DNA of 64,000 bases from Clostridia bacterium. GTDB taxonomy: Bacteria; Bacillota; DTU025. The notes under the pieces are model-generated. The model was not told where the DNA came from. It saw only the letters and a program-made list of their open reading frames with translations, and made no database searches. Both the position numbers and the translations under genes were made by a program. The stretch is from assembly GCA_034926675.1 (NCBI GenBank), contig JAYFQW010000001.1:1-64000 (forward strand). Reading direction: 5' to 3'. Of the stretch, positions 45,752 through 54,708 are shown in pieces (within the stretch, counting starts at the first letter, position 1; every line of letters starts with the position of its first letter).

Positions 45752-45780
45752 TTGACTGCGCGGCGGCAGGCTGGTATTAT
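45752..45780 (+). promoter_or_regulatory. SigA promoter of tRNA-Asn
   Basis: TTGACT (45752-45757), a 17-base spacer and TATTAT (45775-45780) end 15 bases before the tRNA. This is a strong, well-placed promoter. Confidence 0.75.
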
Positions 45781-45795
45781 GCTGTTTGATGATGT

Positions 45796-45870
45796 TCCTC
45801 GATAGCTCAGCGGTAGAGCAACCGGCTGTTAACCGGTGGGTCGCAGGTTCGAATCCTGCTCGGGGAGCCA
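45796..45870 (+). tRNA. tRNA-Asn (anticodon GTT)
   Basis: A 75-base cloverleaf with encoded CCA. The acceptor arms TCCTCGA and TCGGGGA pair with one G-T wobble. The D arm is GCTC...GAGC, the anticodon stem is CCGGC/ACCGG around CTGTTAA with anticodon GTT, and the T arm is GCAGGTTCGAATCCTGC. It is a single tRNA gene with its own promoter, at the edge of the second non-coding island. Confidence 0.97.
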
Positions 45871-45879
45871 GAGATCTAT

Positions 45880-45895
45880 CCGCCGATTTCGGCGG
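45880..45895 (+). terminator. Hairpin after tRNA-Asn
   Basis: CCGCCG-ATTT-CGGCGG followed by TTCCTATT, ten bases after the tRNA end. Probable tRNA terminator, with a weak U-tract. Confidence 0.5.
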
Positions 45896-45904
45896 TTCCT
45901 ATTC

Positions 45905-45948
45905 AATGGCAAGACCCCGTGGGTTGATCCCCTCGGGGTCTTGCCATT
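45905..45948. repeat. Perfect 15-bp inverted repeat
   Basis: AATGGCAAGACCCCG (45905-45919) is exactly complementary to CGGGGTCTTGCCATT (45934-45948) around a 14-base loop. It has no U-tract, but its stem is much stronger than that of an ordinary terminator. It may back up the preceding hairpin or be the end of a lost mobile element. Confidence 0.75.
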
Positions 45949-46160
45949 TCCACCGCATCCACGCCCACCGTAAGCGCATCGCCCGGCGCATCCAGGCCCT
46001 GGCTGAGGGCGACCTTTCGGAGAGAGTACGGCGCAGGGCCGAGGAACTGGCCAATGATGCCGACTTGAGAACGCGGGCGCCGCGTGATCCGGCTACATTA
46101 GGTTCTGCCGAGGTCAAAGCGAGAATGACGATCCGGCTCCCGCTGTCGAGGTGCACGTGA
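45949..46160 (+). pseudogene. Possible C-terminal gene fragment
   Basis: A frame without ribosome site or start reads through HAHRKRIARRIQALAEGDLS and continues as an Arg/Glu-rich helix to a stop at 46160, with third codon positions mostly G or C as in the real genes here. It resembles the tail of a longer protein (possibly a transposase), but I cannot name the family. No matching N-terminal part lies upstream, because the tRNA and hairpins occupy that place. Confidence 0.3.
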
Positions 46161-46294
46161 ACTGCATCGCGCGCCCGACCCATCACTGAAAACGTGTCTA
46201 CCTGCGAGTCAGCCACGCCACATCATGCCATGCGGTTGGCCGCGGAAGCTCCCTGTCGCGGATTCTGCCGGAGCTGACGTTTGGAGGGCCTCAA

Positions 46295-46377
46295 TGCTGG
46301 ATTCATCGACATTGCGGGCGTTTCAACGTCGATTCCATCGACATTGAGCTCGTCTCACTGCTGGATTCGTCGACATC
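46295..46377. repeat. Three spaced copies of GATTC-(N)-TCGACAT
   Basis: TGCTGGATTCATCGACATTG (46295-46314), GATTCCATCGACATTG (46331-46346) and TGCTGGATTCGTCGACATC (46359-46377). The copies sit about 30 bases apart in non-coding DNA. No function is evident. Confidence 0.6.
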
Positions 46378-46647
46378 ATCGCCCCAGGACTCGGTCGCGC
46401 CGTTCGCGCCTCGTCAGGGAGCGCGGGCGCGCAGCCAGGGAGCCCTATATTCGGTTCCCAGCTGCAGCCCGAGCCCGTTTCAGTGATGTTTCCCGCTAAG
46501 GTGTACGGATCTGACCCAGGCTATCTCGCAAGGTGGCCGAAATCGGATCAGCTGGGCTCATTTCCATGCGGAATCGTGCGGAATGGGGGGTATATGTCGG
46601 CTCGAGTTGGCTCAAATTGGCCAGAATAGGCGTCTACATGACAGAAA

Positions 46648-46812
46648 CTAGGCGAGGAGAGGTTGCCGGGAGCGCTTCTGGGGCGTTGCAGGGTGCTAAA
46701 TCCCCCGTGGTCATGCGCTGTGGCGGTCAACCTGGGTCATAAGCGCCCACCTCCCGCAGAAACCTGGTCACTCCGCGTCCAGCTTGCACCTAGATACCGT
46801 GTTGGGTATGCG
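46648..46812. repeat. 165-bp dispersed element, copy 2
   Basis: Ungapped partner of 19575-19739, about 70 percent identical over 165 bases. The end hairpin is kept in reduced form (ATACC facing GGTAT). A frame that stays open from 46663 to 47082 covers it, but the differences between the copies are spread evenly over codon positions, so selection on a protein is not visible. Confidence 0.7.
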
Positions 46813-47096
46813 TGGCGTGCGAATCCGAGAGGAAACTGGGACTCTGTATTGGAATGGAATCTCTTTGAGGCAGATTCCGTGATGGCCCCTGCATTCCTGC
46901 TGTGCGGTCGTCTCGGCAACCAGATCCTAGAATGGCGTCTTTCGGGTAGATGGGATGCTCAAGTGGAGACAGTAGGCGACGGGCCTGAAACCTGCCGACA
47001 AACGAGGCGCATAGGGAAACAGAACTTAACGCGGCTTTCGGTCAACAGGGAAGTGGCTGCTCTTTGGCAACTCGTGATATGATAGGAACCTAGGGG

Positions 47097-47125
47097 TTGA
47101 CGATCGGATGGAGAATGGTTATGAA
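47097..47125 (+). promoter_or_regulatory. SigA-type promoter upstream of rsmI
   Basis: TTGACG (47097-47102), a 17-base spacer and TATGAA (47120-47125). Transcription would start near 47132 and meet the terminator at 47193-47220 before reaching rsmI. Confidence 0.55.
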
Positions 47126-47130
47126 GAGGG

Positions 47131-47220
47131 TTGCACTTGGGGAGCCATTTTCATTTCCGCACTGAACAGTCGAATACCAATGCTCTTCGCAACCCTGTCC
47201 GGTTTCCGGCGGGGTTTTTT
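47131..47220 (+). ncRNA. Candidate small RNA or attenuated leader of rsmI
   Basis: A transcript from the promoter above would be about 90 bases long and end at a clear intrinsic terminator: the stem from CCCTGTCCGG (47193-47202) and CCGGCGGGG (47206-47214), with one bulged T, then TTTTTT (47215-47220). No small open frame with a ribosome site is visible inside. It could be a free small RNA or a regulated leader controlling read-through into rsmI. I recognise no known riboswitch. Confidence 0.45.
47193..47220 (+). terminator. Intrinsic terminator before rsmI
   Basis: Nine paired bases with a TTT loop, followed by six T. It lies 163 bases upstream of the rsmI start, so rsmI expression depends on read-through or on a further promoter. 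Confidence 0.75.
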
Positions 47221-47222
47221 GC

Positions 47223-47296
47223 CACCTGCGCAGGGTCGTTAGGATATCGTCTGTTGCGTTCGCGGCTTGGCGCCATTCTCCCACCTGCGCAGGGTC
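47223..47296. repeat. 16-bp repeat pair CCACCTGCGCAGGGTC
   Basis: Exact copies at about 47222-47237 and 47281-47296, 59 bases apart, each containing the perfect palindrome CCTGCGCAGG. They lie between the leader terminator and rsmI, which makes an operator pair plausible. Confidence 0.6.
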
Positions 47297-47383
47297 TACA
47301 GAGGCGCATCACTACAGGTGCTGGCGTCTATCTTCGATACTGGCATGTATGATATAGCATCAGATGAAGAAGGGACTAAGGAG

Positions 47384-48148
47384 ATGGCGACTGGAACAGG
47401 AAGGCTCGTGATCATCGCAACACCCATCGGCAATCTGGAGGATCTGACGTACCGAGCGGCCAGGCTGCTCGGCGAGGTCGATGCACTGGCGTGTGAAGAC
47501 ACTCGGCACACCCGGATTATCCTTGATAGGTATCAGATCCGGAAACCAGAGATCATGTTTTCCTACCACGAGTATAACGAGGATCGTGCCGCGAACCGCA
47601 TTCTCGGCCTCTTGGAGGAGGGGCTCTTGGTGGGAGTCTGCTCGAATGCGGGGTGCCCCGGGGTCAGCGATCCGGGCTACCTGGCTGTGAGCCGCGCTGT
47701 TGAGCGGGGGTTCGCTGTTGAGGCGCTTCCGGGCGCATCTGCAGTTCTCACTGCTCTGCTGGCTTCAGGGCTACCAACGTCGTCCTTCACGTTCAAGGGC
47801 TTTCCCCCGAAGAAGCCTGGCCGGAGGCGGGCCTTTCTCGAAATGGAACGGGACCTTCCACACACCCTGATTCTGTATGAGACGCCCCACCGAGTCCTGC
47901 CTCTGCTGCAGACGGCCCTGGAGGTTCTGGGCGACAGGATGACGGCGGTCTGCATCGAGCTCACGAAGATGTTCGAGGATGTGCGTCATGGGCATCTGTC
48001 TGAGATCATCGGGGCACTGACCGGCGTGAAGATCAAGGGCGAGGTAGTTGTGGTCATAGCCGGCAACAATCCGAAGTTCACAGCCGAAGCAATTGAGGAC
48101 AGGGCCGAGCCCGATACCGACGCTTGCGTCGATGGAGATGAGGGGTGA
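47384..48148 (+). CDS. rsmI: 16S rRNA 2'-O-methyltransferase, C1402 specific
   Basis: SAM-dependent enzyme that methylates the 2'-O of C1402 in the decoding centre of the small ribosomal subunit. The 254-aa protein has the family pattern: LVIIATPIGNLEDLTYRA at the N-terminus, CEDTRHTRIILDRY, the SAM-site SNAGCPGVSDPGYL and ALPGASAVLTALLASGLP, then the FKGFPPKK block and ELTKMFEDV. ATG at 47384 is used; its AAGGAG is too near, so GAAGGG further upstream may serve, and a longer start at 47345 is possible. It heads a three-gene unit with two RNA-modifying genes. Confidence 0.93.
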   Translation: MATGTGRLVIIATPIGNLEDLTYRAARLLGEVDALACEDTRHTRIILDRYQIRKPEIMFSYHEYNEDRAANRILGLLEEGLLVGVCSNAGCPGVSDPGYLAVSRAVERGFAVEALPGASAVLTALLASGLPTSSFTFKGFPPKKPGRRRAFLEMERDLPHTLILYETPHRVLPLLQTALEVLGDRMTAVCIELTKMFEDVRHGHLSEIIGALTGVKIKGEVVVVIAGNNPKFTAEAIEDRAEPDTDACVDGDEG

Positions 48149-48153
48149 AATCG

Positions 48154-49278
48154 ATGAGCACTGCCCCACACACGAGGCATGGAGGGATGCCCGTTCCCAC
48201 CTTCATCCCTGACGCGACTAGGGCCGTGGTTCGTTCCATCGACTCACGGGATCTGGAAAGCGTCTCCATCAGAGCCCTGATGGTCAACACCCTTCACCTG
48301 TCAACGCACCCCGGGGTATCCACTGTAGCGTCAGCGGGCGGAGTGCACAAGTTCATGGGCTGGGACCGGCCAGTTGCATCCGATTCCGGGGGGTTCCAGG
48401 TTTTCTCTTTGATCTCCGAGGATCCTAGCCTTGGCAGTGTAACCGACCGCGGTTTCACATACCGCACTGCGAGGGGCGGAGAGAAGCAGACCCTCACACC
48501 GGACAAATGCATTGAACGGCAGTTCAAAATCGGGTCGGACATCATGTTCTGCCTGGACTACTGTACTCATCCAGATGCGCCGAAGCAGATGCAGGAGGAG
48601 AGCGTTCGCCTTACGGTGGCGTGGGCCCGGCGGTGCAAGGAGACATTCACGCGACAGGTCGAGCAGCGCAGGCTCAATCCCTCAGATCGCCCGCTGCTTT
48701 TCGCTGTTGTGCAGGGAGGGGAGGCCCCGGCTCTTCGTCGCGCCTGCGCAGAGCAGCTGTTGGAAATCGGCTTCGACGGGTATGGCTACGGCGGATGGCC
48801 GATCAGCCCCTCCGGTGGGCTCGTAGATGCGGTGGGTCTGGTTGCCGAGCTGGTCCCTGACGGCCTGCCGAGGCATGCTCTGGGCATTGGGAAGCCCGAG
48901 AACGTGGTGTGTGGCGCGGGTATGGGCTATACGACGTTCGATGCGGTTATTCCCACGCGTGATGCCCGCCACAAGCGGCTGTATGTTGCGGTCGACAACT
49001 TCGCGTCGTTGAACCTTCGCGGAGGAGAGTTCTACGAGAACCTGTATATCCAGGATGACAAGTTCGTGAGGGATGATCGTCCAGTTGAGGAATGGTGCGA
49101 TTGCCCCTGCTGCACACGGTATTCCCGCGCGTATCTGCACCACCTGTTCAGCATAGGCGACACTCTGGCCTTGCGGTTGGCGACTATGCACAATCTGCGC
49201 TTCTATACGCGACTTTCGGAGCGGCTGGCCGAGATCCTGGCCAGAGGTGAGCGTCTCAATGATGCAGGATCTTGCTAG
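48154..49278 (+). CDS. Divergent tRNA-guanine transglycosylase paralogue
   Basis: A 374-aa TIM-barrel base-exchange enzyme. It keeps the Tgt core: GVHKFMGWDRPVASDSGGFQ, LDYC (the substrate Asp), VQGG, the nucleophile Asp in FDAVIPTRDARHKR, and the zinc site CDCPCCTRYSRAYLHHLF. The segment that in Tgt reads GGLxVGEP, whose Glu reads the aminomethyl group of preQ1, is GGWPISPSGG here, so the base or RNA recognised is probably different. The N-terminus is also shortened. ATG at 48154 has AGGGGTGA six bases upstream and almost touches the rsmI stop. The 3' end overlaps the rRNA methyltransferase gene. It may not act on queuosine tRNAs. Confidence 0.8.
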   Translation: MSTAPHTRHGGMPVPTFIPDATRAVVRSIDSRDLESVSIRALMVNTLHLSTHPGVSTVASAGGVHKFMGWDRPVASDSGGFQVFSLISEDPSLGSVTDRGFTYRTARGGEKQTLTPDKCIERQFKIGSDIMFCLDYCTHPDAPKQMQEESVRLTVAWARRCKETFTRQVEQRRLNPSDRPLLFAVVQGGEAPALRRACAEQLLEIGFDGYGYGGWPISPSGGLVDAVGLVAELVPDGLPRHALGIGKPENVVCGAGMGYTTFDAVIPTRDARHKRLYVAVDNFASLNLRGGEFYENLYIQDDKFVRDDRPVEEWCDCPCCTRYSRAYLHHLFSIGDTLALRLATMHNLRFYTRLSERLAEILARGERLNDAGSC

Positions 49279-50062
49279 CCAGGTCGTGGCGTCCTTGACC
49301 TCCTCGAAGAAGTATGGCGACCTGTGCCCGGACACATTAGGACGAGTCGCGAACTGGGCCGTCGCGCGGCATCCCGATCGGGATGAGGCAACAAAGGCAG
49401 CAAAGCGGAAACTGCACCAAGTGCATGCGTCGTTCATGACTTTGGCGCAGATCTCTCGGCTGGAACTGCTAGAGGGGGAATTGCCTGACCATCCCTGTGA
49501 CGAGGAGGTGCGCGCCGTGTTCCACAGCGCGATGTGTTTGCATACCTCGACGAGGGAGCGCATGGAGATCATGGAGGAGCTGTATCCTGTGCTTTGGGAG
49601 CAGATCGGCGCCCCGCACAGGGTTCTGGACCTAGCCTGCGGGCTGCATCCCCTCGCTATTCCGTGGATGGGACTTCCGCATGATGTTGCGTATCGCGGGG
49701 TTGACATCGACCAGAGGCTCGCTCGGGCGATCAACGCACTCCTGGAACGGGCGCGCTGCGCCGGGCAGGTTGATTGCCGCGATCTGCTGACTGGCATGCC
49801 CGAGGGCGATTGGGACGTGGCACTGCTTCTGAAGGCCCTGCCCAGCCTGGAGCAGCAGGAGAAAGGCGCCGGCCTGCGGATGCTGAGTGCGCTCCGAACC
49901 AGATGCGTGGTGGTGTCGATGCCCGCGAGAACCCTGTGTGGGCGTGAAAAGGGCATGTACGAGCATTACGACGCCATGATTTCGAGCCTAACGGCGGGGC
50001 TTGGGTGGCGCTCACGGCAGCTTCGCTACCCGCAGGAGACGTTCTACCTCCTAGAGCACTGA
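49259..50062 (+). CDS. ArmA/Rmt-type 16S rRNA m7G1405 methyltransferase homologue
   Basis: A 267-aa SAM-dependent methyltransferase of the FmrO/ArmA/RmtB family, which methylates N7 of G1405 in helix 44 and thereby blocks 4,6-disubstituted aminoglycosides such as gentamicin and kanamycin. Family features in order: SSKKYGDLCPDT near the N-terminus, KRKLHQVHASFMT, LHTSTRERM, the SAM motif RVLDLACGLHPLAI (about residues 122-135), LLLKALPSLEQQEKG, VVVSMPARTLCGREKGM. Length matches (about 250-280). ATG at 49259 has AGAGGTGA eight bases upstream and overlaps the Tgt-like gene by 20 bases. There is no mobile-element context, so it looks native. Activity and phenotype are untested inference. Confidence 0.85.
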   Translation: MMQDLASQVVASLTSSKKYGDLCPDTLGRVANWAVARHPDRDEATKAAKRKLHQVHASFMTLAQISRLELLEGELPDHPCDEEVRAVFHSAMCLHTSTRERMEIMEELYPVLWEQIGAPHRVLDLACGLHPLAIPWMGLPHDVAYRGVDIDQRLARAINALLERARCAGQVDCRDLLTGMPEGDWDVALLLKALPSLEQQEKGAGLRMLSALRTRCVVVSMPARTLCGREKGMYEHYDAMISSLTAGLGWRSRQLRYPQETFYLLEH

Positions 50063-50139
50063 GCTGCCAGCTCACGATGGAGGCAAGCGGCCGTCTGGCG
50101 GCGAGTGCATGCCGCGGCGACTGATAGGGAACAGGGGAA

Positions 50140-50171
50140 AGGCCCTCGTCTGACATGCCAGACGAGGGCCT
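50140..50171. terminator. Bidirectional terminator
   Basis: AGGCCCTCGTCTG (50140-50152) pairs perfectly with CAGACGAGGGCCT (50159-50171) around a six-base loop. Downstream T-runs are short on both strands (GCTTT on plus, TTTCCCC on minus). It separates the methyltransferase gene from the convergent groEL. Confidence 0.85.
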
Positions 50172-50238
50172 GCTTTCGCGAAAGTGTTGGGGTATGCTAT
50201 CACATCCTAGCTCAGATCATATCGCGGTCAGTCCCGAA

Positions 50239-51888
<1,650 letters not shown>

Positions 51889-51931
51889 TCATTATGCCTT
51901 GAATGCCGTGACGGACCTTATATGTGCGACC

Positions 51932-52216
51932 CTACTTGACTGCAAGGATGTCGGACTCGCGGAGTATCAGGTACTCGTCGCCGTCCACCTTCACCTCAGT
52001 GCCGCCGTACTTGGCGTACACGACCTTGTCGCCCACCTTCACATCGACGGGGACGCGCCTCTTGCCTTCCTCATCCCACTTGCCAGGGCCGACTGCTATG
52101 ACCTCGCCCCACTGCGGACGCTCCTTTGCGGTGTCGGGAAGGACGATTCCTCCTGCGGTCCTGTCCTCCTCAGTGCTGGGCTTGACTAGCACTCTATCGG
52201 CACACGGTTTCAGCAT
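51932..52216 (-). CDS. groES: 10-kDa co-chaperonin GroES
   Basis: Lid of the GroEL chamber. The 94-aa protein shows [10 protein letters not shown], the mobile loop [17 protein letters not shown], and the [20 protein letters not shown] block. ATG at 52216 follows AAGGGGGTTA by eight bases; an earlier in-frame reading would run into the operator region. It is the first gene of the groESL operon behind a CIRCE element. Confidence 0.98.
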   Translation of the reverse strand: MLKPCADRVLVKPSTEEDRTAGGIVLPDTAKERPQWGEVIAVGPGKWDEEGKRRVPVDVKVGDKVVYAKYGGTEVKVDGDEYLILRESDILAVK

Positions 52217-52244
52217 CGTAGATAACCCCCTTCGCACGTTGCTT

Positions 52245-52271
52245 TTAGCAGTCACCTCTGGTGAGTGCTAA
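52245..52271. promoter_or_regulatory. CIRCE element (HrcA operator) of groESL
   Basis: TTAGCAGTC (52245-52253), nine bases, GAGTGCTAA (52263-52271): the CIRCE inverted repeat TTAGCACTC-N9-GAGTGCTAA with one mismatch in the left arm. It lies between promoter and groES, so HrcA would block transcription until heat stress. Confidence 0.92.
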
Positions 52272-52278
52272 CAACGCT

Positions 52279-52308
52279 ATGATACAGTGACTGTTTCGGG
52301 ATTGTCAA
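52279..52308 (-). promoter_or_regulatory. SigA promoter of groESL
   Basis: On the minus strand, a perfect TTGACA (52308-52303), an 18-base spacer and TATCAT (52284-52279), placed directly before the CIRCE element. Confidence 0.8.
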
Positions 52309-52427
52309 GGCTTGTGATAGAATAATTGACAGGTTAGGCAATGCTCCTCTGAAGCAGGCAGCCGCGTCGCCGGATATACTGGTACGTATCAGTTGGTCGG
52401 GTGAAGGAAAGGAACGGGTTTTGCCAC

Positions 52428-53195
52428 ATGGGCCAGGATTGGCTGTCGCTGCTAATGCTGTTCGGTGTGTCGGTGGTCCCAGGCGCGCTTTGGCTTGTCT
52501 ACTTCTACCGTAAGGACAAATACGAGGCTGAACCACCTGCCCTGGTTGCGAAGGTGTTTTTCGTGGGCGCTCTCATGATAATCCCAGCCGGGATCATTGA
52601 GACACCTCTCCGTGATATCCTTACGAACCCACCATCCTTCTCAGCGCTTCTGCTTGCGTGCATTCTCGGAATCGGGCTCATCGAGGAATACCTGAAGTAC
52701 TGGGCTGTAAGGCGTACGGTGTTTCACCGGCCAGAGTTCAACGAGCCTGTTGACGGAGTGATCTACGGAATCTCGGCAGGGCTCGGATTCGCTGCGTTCG
52801 AGAATGCCATGTATGCGACCTCATATGGTCTCCAAGTTGGGGCGATGAGGGCGGTCCTCACATCGATCGTCCACGCTTCCTTCTCGGGGATCGTGGGATT
52901 TGCAGTCGGATTGGCGAAGTTTTTGCCCAAGCCTGTGCAGATGCCGGTGATCGGCAGGGCCATTCTGGTGGCAGCAGTGCTCCATGGGCTATACGATTTC
53001 CTACTTATCACCGATCTGATGAACTTCTACCTTACAGTGCTCGTGGTCGTCTTCCTTTACGGCGCGCTCATCGCAAGGATTAGGGCCGCGCTTGCCCTAT
53101 CTCCATTCGGAGGCGGGCGTGCGCGCATCACTGATGTGGACGATGATGACTCCGGGAGCGATTCCCAGGGGCCAGATAACGATGGAGTCTCATGA
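52428..53195 (+). CDS. prsW: PrsW-family intramembrane metalloprotease
   Basis: A 255-aa polytopic protein with about seven membrane helices and the family's conserved polar sites inside them: EEYLKYW (residues about 90-96), FAAFENAMY, VHASFSGIVG and LHGLYDF. In Bacillus, PrsW makes the first cut in the anti-sigma factor RsiW. The C-terminal 30 residues are Asp/Ser-rich and cytoplasmic-looking. ATG at 52428 is used; GTG at 52401 would add nine residues. No anti-sigma/sigma pair lies nearby, so the substrate here is unknown. Confidence 0.85.
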   Translation: MGQDWLSLLMLFGVSVVPGALWLVYFYRKDKYEAEPPALVAKVFFVGALMIIPAGIIETPLRDILTNPPSFSALLLACILGIGLIEEYLKYWAVRRTVFHRPEFNEPVDGVIYGISAGLGFAAFENAMYATSYGLQVGAMRAVLTSIVHASFSGIVGFAVGLAKFLPKPVQMPVIGRAILVAAVLHGLYDFLLITDLMNFYLTVLVVVFLYGALIARIRAALALSPFGGGRARITDVDDDDSGSDSQGPDNDGVS

Positions 53196-53320
53196 ATAGA
53201 GCCTGCTCTGTGATGACCTGTGCTGTGCAGGCGGGCCGAATGCCTTCCCAACCTGCTGTGGCTGTGGTAAAATGTAGCCGATAAAGGCGGCCGGGTCTCC
53301 GAAGGAAGGGGGTAGGCAGG

Positions 53321-54085
53321 ATGTCCGGTCATTCCAAGTGGGCTAACATAAAGCACAAAAAGGCCAAGGCCGACGCTCAGCGTGGCGCGGCATTCACCAA
53401 AGCGGCGCGCGAGTTGATCGTCGCTGTCAAACAGGGTGGCCCTGACCCCGAAGCCAACTTCAGGCTGAGAATGGCTATTCAGGATGCGAAATCCGTGAAC
53501 ATGCCCAACGAGACGATGCAGCGCGCCATCAAGAAAGCGGCAGGCGATTCCGACGGCGTGAGCTACGAGGAGATCGTCTACGAAGGATACGGCCCTGCGG
53601 GTGTGGCTCTGATAGTGGAAGCTACCACCGACAACCGCAACCGAACCGCGTCCGACGTCCGCTACATCTTCTCGCGGCACGGGGGGAACCTGGGCGAGAC
53701 TGGCTGCGTGGGCTGGATGTTCGACCGCAAGGGGTCGATAACCATCGATAAAGAGAGCTTCGCCGGCGGCGAAGACGCCATGATGATGATCGCGATGGAC
53801 TCGGGAGCTGAGGATCTCAAGGAGTACGAAGAGCACTACGAGATTCTCACGTCCCCGGAAGATCTCGACACAGTGAGAAAAGCTGTGGAGCGTGCAGGCG
53901 TGGAGTATTCGGGTGTCAGGATCATCAGTGTTCCGAAGGCCCTCATGACCCTGAATCTCAAAGAGGCCATATCAGCGATGAAGATCGTGGATGCCCTTGA
54001 TGAGCACGATGATATCCAACACGTGTATCACAACTTCGACATTCCCGATGAAGTTCTTGAGCAGCTTGAGAGGGATGACGACTAG
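53321..54085 (+). CDS. yebC: YebC/PmpR family protein
   Basis: A 254-aa conserved protein; one branch acts as a DNA-binding regulator and others assist translation of difficult sequences (TACO1 type). Signature MSGHSKWANIKHKKAKAD opens the protein, followed by RAIKKAAGDSDGVSYEEIVY and the RHGGNLGETGCVGWMFDRKG block. ATG at 53321 has GGAAGGGGG upstream. It stands directly before ruvCAB, as in many bacteria, with a 104-base gap. Confidence 0.95.
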   Translation: MSGHSKWANIKHKKAKADAQRGAAFTKAARELIVAVKQGGPDPEANFRLRMAIQDAKSVNMPNETMQRAIKKAAGDSDGVSYEEIVYEGYGPAGVALIVEATTDNRNRTASDVRYIFSRHGGNLGETGCVGWMFDRKGSITIDKESFAGGEDAMMMIAMDSGAEDLKEYEEHYEILTSPEDLDTVRKAVERAGVEYSGVRIISVPKALMTLNLKEAISAMKIVDALDEHDDIQHVYHNFDIPDEVLEQLERDDD

Positions 54086-54189
54086 GGCGTGCCCAACACG
54101 CTGGGATGGCGACCACGCGCGTGGCGTGGCCGCTTTTCTATGTAGGCGGGCAGGCGCAGGGATCTGCTGGGGTGTGAGCGGACGCGGGG

Positions 54190-54708
54190 GTGAGGCAGGT
54201 GCTGGTTCTGGGCATTGACCCTGGGACTGCCACAACAGGCTACGGGCTGGTGCGGGAGAGGTGCGGCAAGCTTGAATGCATTGGAATGGGCTGTGTTCTC
54301 ACCAAGGCGGGAACTCCCCTTCCCGAGCGGTTGGAGTCCATATTCGACCAGCTCTCGGCTATCATCGCGGACGAGAAACCGGATTGCGCTGCAGTGGAGA
54401 AGCTCTTCTTCAACACGAACGCTACGAGCGCGCTTGCTGTGGGGCACGCTAGAGGCGTGGCGCTTCTGGCGTGCCAAAGGGCAGGATTGCCAGTGGCGGA
54501 GTATACTCCTCTTCAGGTGAAACTGGCTGTCGCCGGTTTCGGTAGGGCCGACAAGAAGCAGATACAGAGCATGGTGAAGCTTCTGATGTCACTCCCTGAG
54601 GAACCTAAGCCTGACGATGCAGCAGACGCTCTGGCGATCGCCATCTGCCACATCAACACAGCGCCGTATTTTGCGAGAGCATGCTTGGATGGTGATCTGA
54701 GGTCATGA
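54190..54708 (+). CDS. ruvC: Crossover junction endodeoxyribonuclease RuvC
   Basis: Dimeric nuclease that cuts Holliday junctions. The 172-aa protein has the four acidic catalytic residues in GIDPGTATTGYG, AVEKLFF and the C-terminal DDAADALAIAICH. The start may be GTG at 54190 or GTG at 54199; the latter has better spacing from GGGGGTGA. Its stop overlaps the ruvA start by four bases. Confidence 0.93.
   Translation: MRQVLVLGIDPGTATTGYGLVRERCGKLECIGMGCVLTKAGTPLPERLESIFDQLSAIIADEKPDCAAVEKLFFNTNATSALAVGHARGVALLACQRAGLPVAEYTPLQVKLAVAGFGRADKKQIQSMVKLLMSLPEEPKPDDAADALAIAICHINTAPYFARACLDGDLRS

Larger units (their letters stand above)
45871..47383. other. Non-coding, repeat-rich island of about 1.5 kb
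   Basis: Between tRNA-Asn and rsmI I find no intact gene. The stretch holds two hairpins (45880-45895, 45905-45948), a possible gene fragment (45949-46160), three copies of a GATTC...TCGACAT repeat (46295-46377), the second 165-bp element (46648-46812), and a short promoter-to-terminator unit (47097-47220) followed by a 16-base repeat pair. Open frames here lack ribosome sites and recognisable products. Confidence 0.6.

Noticed and set aside
45796-45870. Integrated prophage or genomic island at tRNA-Asn
   Set aside because: No integrase, phage gene or second attachment sequence is visible; only non-coding remnants follow the tRNA.
46663-47082. 139-codon open frame over the 165-bp element
   Set aside because: No ribosome site, no recognisable product, and changes relative to the other copy are not concentrated at third positions; the other copy has an in-frame stop.
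48154-49278. DpdA-type DNA 7-deazaguanine transglycosylase
   Set aside because: The protein stays close to classical Tgt in its active-site and zinc motifs, and no other dpd genes lie nearby.
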